DNA of 64,000 bases from an uncultured Bacteroidaceae bacterium (GTDB lineage: Bacteria; Bacteroidota; Bacteroidia; Bacteroidales; Bacteroidaceae), in contig CAKQYA010000014.1 in assembly GCA_934293005.1 (NCBI GenBank), positions 3,375 through 67,374 of the forward strand, in the 5' to 3' direction. This document shows positions 1 to 6,912 of this stretch, one piece after another. The position numbers were made by a program, and so were the translations under genes. Numbering within the stretch: position 1 is the first letter of the stretch; the number at the start of each line of letters is the position of its first letter. The notes under the pieces are model-generated. The model was not told the origin of the DNA. It worked only from the letters and a program-made list of their open reading frames with translations, and did no database searches.

Positions 1-767
1 ATGTCGTGATATGCCAAAAGGTTCACCACCTCTGGCTTTGTTGGCAGTGAAGCTAAGAACTCAGCAGAACGTGCCAAGTTGTCATCGTCAGCGTTGACCC
101 CAACAATCAGCGGTATGCGGATCCAATATTTATGCCCCATCTCGCTGATCAATTTGATGTTTTCCAATATGCGGGCGTTGTCAACACCTGTGTACAACTT
201 ATGTTCGGCCGCATCCATCACTTTCAGGTCAACCAGAAAGAGTTCGCAGCGTTCGGCCACCCTCTTGACGTCTTTGCTTGAGGCGAATAGTGTGGTGTCT
301 ACCGTGCGGTGAAAGTTTCTTTTGCCAAGTTCGTCGAGCAATGTGCACAAATAGTCAGCATCGAGCATGGGCTCGCCTCCGCACAGAGTCACTCCTCCAT
401 GGCTTTCCTCCATCACTTGCCGCTCTTTCTCGACAATTTCCATCAGGTTGTCCATATTCCATCTCTTTCCTGCCATTTCCAGAGCCAGTGTGGGGCATTC
501 GTCGGTGCATTTGCCGCATGCCGTGCAATGTCCAAGGTCTTTGATGCCATCCTTGGTGAGAATGAGATTGTTTTCTGGGCACGCTTCCACACACGACTGG
601 CAGCCTATGCATTTCTTCTTTGTGTAGAGTTTGACCGCCTTTGGCGATATGCCTTCCGGGTTGTGGCACCACACGCATCTGAGTGGACATCCCTTCAGAA
701 ATATGGTGGTGCGTATGCCTGGGCCATCGTTGATGGCAAATCTTTTGATGTCGAAAATAAGAGCCAT
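1..767 (-). CDS. Glycyl-radical enzyme activating protein (radical SAM), partial
   Basis: The gene reads leftward and is cut by the window edge, so only about the first 255 residues are present. Translation from 767 begins MALIFDIKRFAINDGPGIR, the usual opening of pyruvate formate-lyase activase relatives. The radical-SAM cluster motif CPLRCVWC (CX3CX2C) follows at about residue 27. Next come two ferredoxin-type motifs, CIGCQSCVEACP and CTACGKCTDECP, which mark the subgroup that activates non-PFL glycyl radical enzymes. Its role is to use S-adenosylmethionine to place a glycyl radical on a partner enzyme in the cytoplasm. The likely partner is the hydroxyproline dehydratase-like gene at 4383-6869, although two unrelated genes lie between them. 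An upstream in-frame ATG at 806 would add 13 residues. I prefer 767 because the homologous N-terminus starts there. Confidence 0.9.
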   Translation of the reverse strand, partial: MALIFDIKRFAINDGPGIRTTIFLKGCPLRCVWCHNPEGISPKAVKLYTKKKCIGCQSCVEACPENNLILTKDGIKDLGHCTACGKCTDECPTLALEMAGKRWNMDNLMEIVEKERQVMEESHGGVTLCGGEPMLDADYLCTLLDELGKRNFHRTVDTTLFASSKDVKRVAERCELFLVDLKVMDAAEHKLYTGVDNARILENIKLISEMGHKYWIRIPLIVGVNADDDNLARSAEFLASLPTKPEVVNLLAYHD

Positions 768-902
768 GTCTTTAGTTTGCAAACTTGTATGTTGAATGTC
801 TGGCATGATTGCCGGACTGATGATTCTTTATTATTATATTGGTGGTGTGCAGCATCCACACATCGGCAAATGCGCTTGAAATGCCTCGGTGTGTACATGT
901 TG

Positions 903-910
903 CAAAGTTA
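903..910 (-). promoter_or_regulatory. Candidate Bacteroidetes -7 box for the activase gene
   Basis: Read on the minus strand this is TAACTTTG, an exact match to the Bacteroidetes -7 consensus TAnnTTTG, about 135 nt before the activase start. I see no convincing -33 TTTG at the usual distance, so the call rests on the -7 match alone. Confidence 0.45.
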
Positions 911-993
911 CTATAAAAAAACGAAAGTAATGGCATATAGTCTGTGATAAAGTTGTTTTAGCCTGTATTGCCATGTTTTCCTGTGCTGATTCT

Positions 994-1006
994 TGACAAA
1001 TTGTCA
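994..1006. promoter_or_regulatory. Palindrome upstream of the sigma-54 promoter (candidate activator site)
   Basis: TGACAA-A-TTGTCA is a perfect 6+1+6 inverted repeat. Its centre lies about 62 nt before the -24 element at 1062, a plausible place for a sigma-54 enhancer-binding protein. That role is inferred from position only. A lone related half-site (TGTCAT) lies at 1045-1050. Confidence 0.4.
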
Positions 1007-1060
1007 CCGAGTTGTGTCTGTGTTGGGCCTGCTTCATGAAAAAATGTCATAAGTTTCTCT

Positions 1061-1077
1061 TTGGCACACTTGTTGCA
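1061..1077 (+). promoter_or_regulatory. Sigma-54 (-24/-12) promoter candidate for hsp20
   Basis: The sequence TTGGCAC, then five bases, then TTGCA reproduces the sigma-54 consensus YTGGCAC-N5-TTGCW exactly: GG of the -24 element at 1063-1064 and GC of the -12 element at 1075-1076. Transcription would start near 1088-1090, giving an Hsp20 leader of about 100 nt. I see no CIRCE element (TTAGCACTC-N9-GAGTGCTAA) here. The rest of the 768-1189 gap holds only the palindrome at 994 and the minus-strand -7 box at 903. Confidence 0.65.
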
Positions 1078-1189
1078 CTGATGATTGGATGACAGCGAAA
1101 AGCTCAAAAGAGCCTTCATATAAGAGCCCATGAGAGCTTGAACTGAAAACTAAAATATATCACACGTTTTTAATATAGGAGTTTATATT

Positions 1190-1618
1190 ATGTTACAGGT
1201 TATGCGTTCAAACAATTGGTTCCCATCATTATTTGATGAGTTTTGCAATAATGCTTTCGACACTGAGAAGAAAGCTATATCTCCAGCCATCAATGTGATT
1301 GAAGATGCAAAAGAGTATACAATGGAATTCGCAGTTCCTGGTGTCAACAAAGATTTCTGCCGTATAAGCATAAATGGCGAAGGCAATCTCGAAGTGGCTA
1401 TTGAGAATAAGCTGGAGCATAAGGGTGATGACAAGCATGAGCATTACCTCCGCCGCGAGTTCTGCTATTCCAATTTCCAGCAAGCATATATTCTTCCAGA
1501 CGATGTTGTGAAAGAAGAGATATCTGCCTCTGTCAACAATGGCATACTCTCTGTGAAATTGCCAAAGATGACTAAGGAGCATATTGACAAGATACAGCGC
1601 AACATTGACATCAAATAA
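1190..1618 (+). CDS. Small heat shock protein, Hsp20/alpha-crystallin family
   Basis: The 142-residue product has the family layout: a short N-terminal arm with SNNWFPSLFDEF, an alpha-crystallin domain at about residues 30-130, and the closing motif NNGILSVKLPK, which contains the conserved GxLxVxxPK core. Such proteins are ATP-independent holdases that bind unfolding proteins in the cytoplasm. A second ATG four codons in (1202) is also possible. The gene stands alone between a sigma-54-type promoter (1061-1077) and a terminator hairpin (1715-1754). This predicts control by a sigma-54 activator rather than HrcA. Confidence 0.93.
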   Translation: MLQVMRSNNWFPSLFDEFCNNAFDTEKKAISPAINVIEDAKEYTMEFAVPGVNKDFCRISINGEGNLEVAIENKLEHKGDDKHEHYLRREFCYSNFQQAYILPDDVVKEEISASVNNGILSVKLPKMTKEHIDKIQRNIDIK

Positions 1619-1714
1619 TCCCAATAGGCCATCAGACCGATTTGGAATAATTGGCGAAAGAAATGTAGTCCATGGAACCGTAATATTACCAAGGGTTCCC
1701 TATAGATATACATG

Positions 1715-1760
1715 AGATGCCGAACCAGCTTCACAGCAAGCAGGTTCGGCATCTTTCTTA
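1715..1760 (+). terminator. Rho-independent terminator after hsp20
   Basis: AGATGCCGAACC (1715-1726) pairs perfectly with GGTTCGGCATCT (1743-1754) around a 16-nt loop, followed by TTCTTATAT. It ends the Hsp20 transcript. Confidence 0.75.
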
Positions 1761-1823
1761 TATATACCCAAGTTGGCATGATGGCCGAGCGAGGGTGTTT
1801 TGTTGGGCAAAAAAAGAGGGTAA

Positions 1824-1901
1824 GGATACTGGGCAAAGTATATTAGGATACTTGGCAAAGTATATTAGGATACTTGGCCAAGTATCCTAATATACTTTTT
1901 C
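1824..1901. repeat. 22-bp palindromic tandem repeat, locus 1
   Basis: Two full 22-bp units (1832-1853 and 1854-1875) and a partial unit (1824-1831) lie in reverse orientation, and one forward unit begins at 1880. Positions 1857-1898 form a perfect 42-bp palindrome with 21-bp arms centred on CTTGG|CCAAG. The repeat sits between the converging hsp20 and LruC lipoprotein genes and could act as a terminator in both directions. Related units occur at 16989 and 39511. Apart from this array and the terminator at 1715, the 1619-1926 gap holds nothing I recognise. Confidence 0.9.
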
Positions 1902-1926
1902 TGGGATGTCTGAGCTGACTTGAATG

Positions 1927-3993
1927 TTATCTCAGATACCAATCTGGGCAACAATGTCCATTCGACTTTACCCATTCATCGAAATTGGGATAAACGATGC
2001 TTATTTTCAGACCTTCTACAGGCGCATATTCTTTGTGCTGGAAACAGAGGGCGAATGGATAGTCGTTGTTCTTGTCAATATAATATGCGTCGCTGCCAAG
2101 GCCTATCTGCGTCTTGTTTGCACGCGATGTGGGTTGGCGTTTTGGCAAGTGCACCTCAGTGCGGTTGTTGTTGGCTGCTCCTATTTTATATGGAGTTGTG
2201 ATGAGATAAGGATCAATAGTCTTAATGTCTTCTTTTCTCATGTTTTTGCCTGTGTAATACCTTGTCACCTTGAACGTCTTTCCAAAGTCGGCATTAGTGT
2301 TTGTTGTGACAATGATGCTCTTGGTGTCGGCTTCGTATACCATACCCTTGTCTAATGTCATTCTGTCTGCATCATCGCGATACACGGCAGCAAAAGTGTT
2401 GCGGTTTACTGCCGAGCCTTCTTTCTGCACTGGCGTGAACTCATCAACAACTGTTGTGACTTCGTTGTTGAAACTGCCAAACGTGATGATGCGCTTGTGA
2501 GCTATGATGACATCGTTCATGTCGTAGTCGCCTCCATATGGCCAGCAGTCCTCGAAGGCGTAAGTCTTGCATGTTGTCTCTGTGGTGAAGATTTCACCCA
2601 CTTCTGGGTCAACAGATGGGCGTTCTGGATTTTGGATGGCAAAATTGGGGGTCGCGTCAATGGTGAAGAGAATGTCATCCAGACTCATATCGGCGTTCTT
2701 GTTGTATTTTGCGTCCTTGTCAATTCGGTATGTGCTGGTTTCTATGCCATAGACGACATGTCCGTCAGGCATGTTGAGCGACATGAATCGCTTGCCCCAA
2801 TATGACTTATGCAGATTGGAATTTGAATAATAGAAACTGTATGTGTCGTTGTCTTGTGTCCTCACGCCTATGAAATGGTTGGCGTTGAATTCTTCATCAG
2901 TCGTGTACCTGCCGCCCCATCCGTCGCAGATGACGAAATAGCCGATGGTGTAGCCAGCAGGGAAATCCTCTGTCATCTGTCCAGTGGCAGGGTCTTTGAA
3001 GAGCAGCTGTATGCGTTTGTTTTTAGCACTCTCGCTGTATTGCGAGAATGGAGCCTTCCAAGCCATGCCAGAAGTGTCGTATGGTCTATCATATTTCATA
3101 GAGGCGTTTGGCACAATGACAAACTTCTCCAGTTCATCTGCGTTGGTTGGCTCTGAATCAGTTTTATAATAATAATATCCGAGAGTGCTCTCGCGGTCAG
3201 CTCGCTCATGCAGAAAGGTGAGGTATACCTTTGCACTCTTTACAGTCTTTGTCACCCCAGCGTCTTCGTATGTCTCAGAGATGGTGGTGTTTATTTGCTG
3301 TGCGTCTACGGCCAGTTTGCTATTGTCCACACCATGCTCTTTCTTGTCTTTCTTGCCCCACAAAAGATACTGCACGGCTTTGATTGATGAAAGTTCGATT
3401 TTTCCGTCTGAGAAAAGAGAGCTGTTGTAGCTGTAGTCTATTTTTCCTCTTTTTGTTGTGACATCGACAATGGAGTAGAGCTTCTTGTTTGCATCGATGG
3501 TTATAGGACTGCTGAAAGCGGCGTCGCCTCTGGTGATGGCACGTGTAGCGGCATCGTTGCTGTTGTCAGCAATACTGATGTTTGCTGTGTTGTTTGCCAC
3601 CTTGGTTGATAACACATGTGGAAGTCCGTATCCGTTGGCTACCACCCAGATTGAATCTGTGTATGTGGGCAGGGTGGCATAGCCTTTGAAACCACCGTTT
3701 TCGTCTGCGAATATCTTAAAGTCAGCCTCCTTTGTTATCGAATCCTCATATGATATTCCGACGTAAGGGTCGCTGATATACACTTCGAGAAGAGTGTGTG
3801 CTGCCAATGGGCCATACTGCAGATTCAAGGCCACGTCGCCTGTGGTCTCAAAATCAAAATATTCGCTCTCGGGTTTCATCCCATTTGCTGAGCCATTTGA
3901 TGGATACATGTCATATTGTGTATCAGTGCATGACATGGCTATGCCCATGCTTACTGTCATCAGTAAGGTGGCGGAATAAGACTTGAATTTCAT
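1927..3993 (-). CDS. LruC domain-containing lipoprotein
   Basis: The 688-residue product opens with a lipoprotein signal (MKFKSYSATLL then IAMSC, Cys at about 22) and is predicted to be membrane anchored and probably surface exposed. The N-terminal half has beta-rich repeats I cannot assign. The C-terminal third holds the LruC/DUF4842 signature FEDCWPYGGDYDMNDVI and ends in CCPDWYLR. LruC proteins are common in Bacteroidetes, but their function is not established to my knowledge. The gene stands alone: the upstream hydroxyproline dehydratase-like gene ends in its own hairpin, and a -7 box lies at 4138-4145. Its 3' end faces the palindromic repeat at 1824-1901. Confidence 0.85.
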   Translation of the reverse strand: MKFKSYSATLLMTVSMGIAMSCTDTQYDMYPSNGSANGMKPESEYFDFETTGDVALNLQYGPLAAHTLLEVYISDPYVGISYEDSITKEADFKIFADENGGFKGYATLPTYTDSIWVVANGYGLPHVLSTKVANNTANISIADNSNDAATRAITRGDAAFSSPITIDANKKLYSIVDVTTKRGKIDYSYNSSLFSDGKIELSSIKAVQYLLWGKKDKKEHGVDNSKLAVDAQQINTTISETYEDAGVTKTVKSAKVYLTFLHERADRESTLGYYYYKTDSEPTNADELEKFVIVPNASMKYDRPYDTSGMAWKAPFSQYSESAKNKRIQLLFKDPATGQMTEDFPAGYTIGYFVICDGWGGRYTTDEEFNANHFIGVRTQDNDTYSFYYSNSNLHKSYWGKRFMSLNMPDGHVVYGIETSTYRIDKDAKYNKNADMSLDDILFTIDATPNFAIQNPERPSVDPEVGEIFTTETTCKTYAFEDCWPYGGDYDMNDVIIAHKRIITFGSFNNEVTTVVDEFTPVQKEGSAVNRNTFAAVYRDDADRMTLDKGMVYEADTKSIIVTTNTNADFGKTFKVTRYYTGKNMRKEDIKTIDPYLITTPYKIGAANNNRTEVHLPKRQPTSRANKTQIGLGSDAYYIDKNNDYPFALCFQHKEYAPVEGLKISIVYPNFDEWVKSNGHCCPDWYLR

Positions 3994-4137
3994 GTTGTCT
4001 GTTAGATGCTCAAATTTTCAAATGGATTTCCTATTGTCAATGTGCTGTTGCATAAATAGTGCATCCTGTTGTTTGTTACCCTAAAAATGATGTCTTTTTG
4101 TTTTCTTGCGAAATTAGTTTGTTGTTTTTTAGTGTTG

Positions 4138-4145
4138 CAAAGGTA
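4138..4145 (-). promoter_or_regulatory. Candidate -7 box for the LruC lipoprotein gene
   Basis: Minus-strand sequence TACCTTTG matches TAnnTTTG exactly, about 145 nt before the lipoprotein start. No clear -33 element is visible. The gap 3994-4382 otherwise holds only AT-rich sequence and the terminator at 4321-4358. Confidence 0.45.
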
Positions 4146-4320
4146 TGAATTTGTTATTATATTATGGATTTTATAACTATTAAATAAAGTTAACAAAATG
4201 ATTATTGTTGATATAAGTGAATTGATGTTCATTCTGTTATGCGAATGAATACGGCATGTTTTTTAGTCAGTTCGGTTGTGTTGTGCGAATGGCGTCTTTT
4301 CTGCGTGCAGTGTGAAAACA

Positions 4321-4358
4321 GAATCCACAGGATTGCAAAAGTGCAAGCCTGTGGATTC
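4321..4358 (-). terminator. Terminator after the hydroxyproline dehydratase-like gene
   Basis: GAATCCACAGG (4321-4331) pairs with CCTGTGGATTC (4348-4358), with an inner TTGCA/TGCAA pairing. On the minus strand the hairpin is followed by TGTTTTC. It closes the xylanase-dehydratase unit. Confidence 0.7.
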
Positions 4359-4382
4359 GTGTGTATATAACCAATCGTTTTT

Positions 4383-6869
4383 TTAGAACTCTTCATTTTC
4401 AGTTCTTGCGATGATCTCGTTCTGCAGTTGCTCTGTCATGTCGTTGAAGTAGTCGGAGTAGCCTGCTACGCGGACAAGCAGGTCTTTGTAGTCTTCAGGC
4501 GTCTTCTGTGCGTCGAGCAGTGTCTGAGTGTCAACTATGTTAAACTGGATGTGGTGTCCGCCCATATTGAAGTATGTGCGGATGAGAGAGACGAGCTTCT
4601 TGAGGTCTTCCTCGCGCTTGAGGAGTGATGGCACGAAGCGCACGTTGAGCAATGTGCCGCCCGACTTGGTCTGATCGAGTTTTCCAAGCGACTTGATCAC
4701 AGATGTGGGTCCGTTGGTGTCGGCGCCGTGTGCAGGCGAAGTGCCGTCGCTGATGGCAAACTTTGCCATGCGGCCGTTGACAGATGCTCCGCATACGGAA
4801 CCAAAGTAGTTGTGGCAGGTCGTGGAGAGCATGTTCAGTTGTGTTTTGCCGCCACGAGTGTTAGGGTGTCCTTCGATGGCATCTACGAGGTCGTCGTATA
4901 CTTTCACAGCGATGGAGTCGGCATAGTCGTCATCGTTGCCGAAGAATGGCGTGCGGTTCATTATGAACTGGCGCATTTTCTCTTTGCCTTCAAAGTTGTT
5001 TGCCACAGCTGACAATATCTCGTCCATGGTGAACTTCCTGTCTTCAAACACGTGCTTCTTCAGTGTTGACAAGCAGTCGGTGATGGTGCCGAGTCCGGTG
5101 CATTGTATGTATGTGGTGTTGTAACGGGCACCGCCGCTGTAGTAGTCCTTGCCCTTGGATATGCAGTCGTCTATGAAGAGCGACAGGAATGTGGCAGGGG
5201 CGTAGAGGGAGAACATGCGCTCAATGTAGTTGTTGACGGCCAGCTTCATGTTGACGAAATATAGCATCTGCTTGTGGTAGGCATCGTATAGCTCGTCGTA
5301 TGTCTTGAAAGAGCGAGGGTCGCCTGTTTCCAGTCCAAGCTTTTTGCCCGTTACTGGGTCAATGCCGTTGTTGAGCGTTATCTCGAGAATCTTTGGTGTG
5401 TTGAGATAGCCAGTGAGTATATAAGCCTCCTTGCCGAAAGCTCCCACTTCGATGCAGCCGGAGCATCCGCCTTCGTTGGCGTCTTCTTCTGTCTTGCCTT
5501 GCCGCATGAGTTCTTTTGTGTAGACATCGGGGTTGAAGCAAGAAGGGTAGCCGTGGCCTTGGCGTATGACTCTTGCTCCGGCCATCACAAATTCGTCAGG
5601 ATTGACTTTTGCCACGTGGATGGACAGTCCTGGCTGCAATTCATGCAGTTCTTCCTGCACCTCGAGTATTATGTATGATAGTTCGTTGACGGCGTTGTTG
5701 CCATGCTTGTCTATACCGCCGATGTTGATGTTGGTGAAGTCGTTGTATGTGCCAGATTCCAATGCTGTCACGCCCACCTTAGGCGGTGCAGGCTGGTTGT
5801 TGAACTTTATCCAGAAGCAAGAGATGAGTTCTTTTGCCTTGTCGCGTGTCAGTGTGCCATCTTTCAATCCTTTCTGGTAGAAAGGGTAGAGGTGCTGGTC
5901 TATATGCCCCGGGTTCATGCAATCCCATCCGTTAAGTTCGGTTACGGTGCCAAGATGCACAAACCAGTACATCTGTATGGCTTCTTGCAGATCGCGCGGT
6001 GCATGAGCAGGAACCCATCGGCACACTTCGGCAATCTTGCGAAGCTCAGATATTCTTTCTTCCTTTTGAGCATCATTGCCTGTATATGGAGAACCGTCAG
6101 GGTTTAGTCCTTTCTCCAGCATGTCCGCTTGCCTGTCGGCTTCGTCGGCATGGCGTTCGGCAAACAGAATGGCCGCATCGCAGCTTATGTCCATGGCTTG
6201 CAGCTCTTGCTGTTTGTCTGTGGCCTCTGGGTCATTGATGAAGTCGAGTTTGCTGATGGCTTCTGCTATGAGAGCTTTGGTGTCGAGCAGGCCTCTGCGG
6301 TACATCTTTCCGTCCATGGAAGTGTGTCCGCCTGCGCGCTGCTCCATGAATTCAGTGAATACACCTGCGTGGTATGCTTCTTCCCATTCCCTGCTCACAT
6401 GACTGAAGATGCGCTCACGCTGCGTGCGTCCATTCCAGTAAGGAATTACCTCTCGCTCGTATGTGTCGATGTCTTCTTGCGAGATATGGTAAGGCTGCAA
6501 TTCTCTGGTGTCGAGCGTGTGCAGGTCGTCCACTGTATGGCAGGTGAGTTCAGGGAATGTGGGCACCGCTTTTGGCACAGGACCGCGCTCACCAACGATG
6601 AGTTCGTCCTGGCCAATGTATATGGTTTTCTTTTTGCATATCTCGTAGAAGTTGCGTGCGCGCAGAATGCAGTTGGGCATCTTTCCATAGTATTCCTTGT
6701 AGAACGCTGTTTCGATGAGCGCACGTTCGATGGTGAGCGTGGTTTCTGTGTCGACGCTTTGCTGATGCAGGCGTTTGATGCGCTCGTTCATGCCTCCCTC
6801 GTTCTCTGGATATTTGAGAGAATAGTTCATCTTGCTATGAGGAGCGCGCATTGCTTTGTTTGTTTCCAT
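4383..6869 (-). CDS. hypD: Glycyl radical enzyme, probable trans-4-hydroxy-L-proline dehydratase
   Basis: The 828-residue product is a glycyl radical enzyme. The cysteine loop GGCSGCIEVGAFGKEAY gives the thiyl Cys472 and Glu474, and RVAGYSDYF near the C-terminus holds the radical glycine at about 803. Against my recollection of Clostridioides difficile HypD, the substrate-contact residues Phe152, His160, Ser334, Asp339, Cys434, Glu436 and Tyr450 map to Phe174, His182, Ser372, Asp377, Cys472, Glu474 and Tyr488. HypD dehydrates trans-4-hydroxyproline to pyrroline-5-carboxylate, which ProC reduces to proline; no proC is in this window. Homology begins at Met27 (6791), so the first 26 residues may be an extension or a mis-chosen start. 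The gene follows the xylanase by 43 nt on the same strand and ends at a hairpin. The activase is about 3.6 kb further downstream. A different substrate remains possible. Confidence 0.8.
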   Translation of the reverse strand: METNKAMRAPHSKMNYSLKYPENEGGMNERIKRLHQQSVDTETTLTIERALIETAFYKEYYGKMPNCILRARNFYEICKKKTIYIGQDELIVGERGPVPKAVPTFPELTCHTVDDLHTLDTRELQPYHISQEDIDTYEREVIPYWNGRTQRERIFSHVSREWEEAYHAGVFTEFMEQRAGGHTSMDGKMYRRGLLDTKALIAEAISKLDFINDPEATDKQQELQAMDISCDAAILFAERHADEADRQADMLEKGLNPDGSPYTGNDAQKEERISELRKIAEVCRWVPAHAPRDLQEAIQMYWFVHLGTVTELNGWDCMNPGHIDQHLYPFYQKGLKDGTLTRDKAKELISCFWIKFNNQPAPPKVGVTALESGTYNDFTNINIGGIDKHGNNAVNELSYIILEVQEELHELQPGLSIHVAKVNPDEFVMAGARVIRQGHGYPSCFNPDVYTKELMRQGKTEEDANEGGCSGCIEVGAFGKEAYILTGYLNTPKILEITLNNGIDPVTGKKLGLETGDPRSFKTYDELYDAYHKQMLYFVNMKLAVNNYIERMFSLYAPATFLSLFIDDCISKGKDYYSGGARYNTTYIQCTGLGTITDCLSTLKKHVFEDRKFTMDEILSAVANNFEGKEKMRQFIMNRTPFFGNDDDYADSIAVKVYDDLVDAIEGHPNTRGGKTQLNMLSTTCHNYFGSVCGASVNGRMAKFAISDGTSPAHGADTNGPTSVIKSLGKLDQTKSGGTLLNVRFVPSLLKREEDLKKLVSLIRTYFNMGGHHIQFNIVDTQTLLDAQKTPEDYKDLLVRVAGYSDYFNDMTEQLQNEIIARTENEEF

Positions 6870-6912
6870 GTAATATAGCTTGTTGATGTGTTGTATGTTG
6901 AATGGATGGCGC

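Noticed and set aside
309..947. Plus-strand open frame of 212 codons
   Set aside because: It is antisense to the clear radical-SAM activase, which has conserved Cys motifs; the plus-strand product matches nothing.
1020..1190. CIRCE/HrcA operator before hsp20
   Set aside because: No TTAGCACTC-N9-GAGTGCTAA or close variant is present; the sigma-54 match explains the region better.
4002..4232. Minus-strand frame of 76 codons before the LruC lipoprotein
   Set aside because: It lies in AT-rich sequence over the candidate promoter and has no recognisable content.
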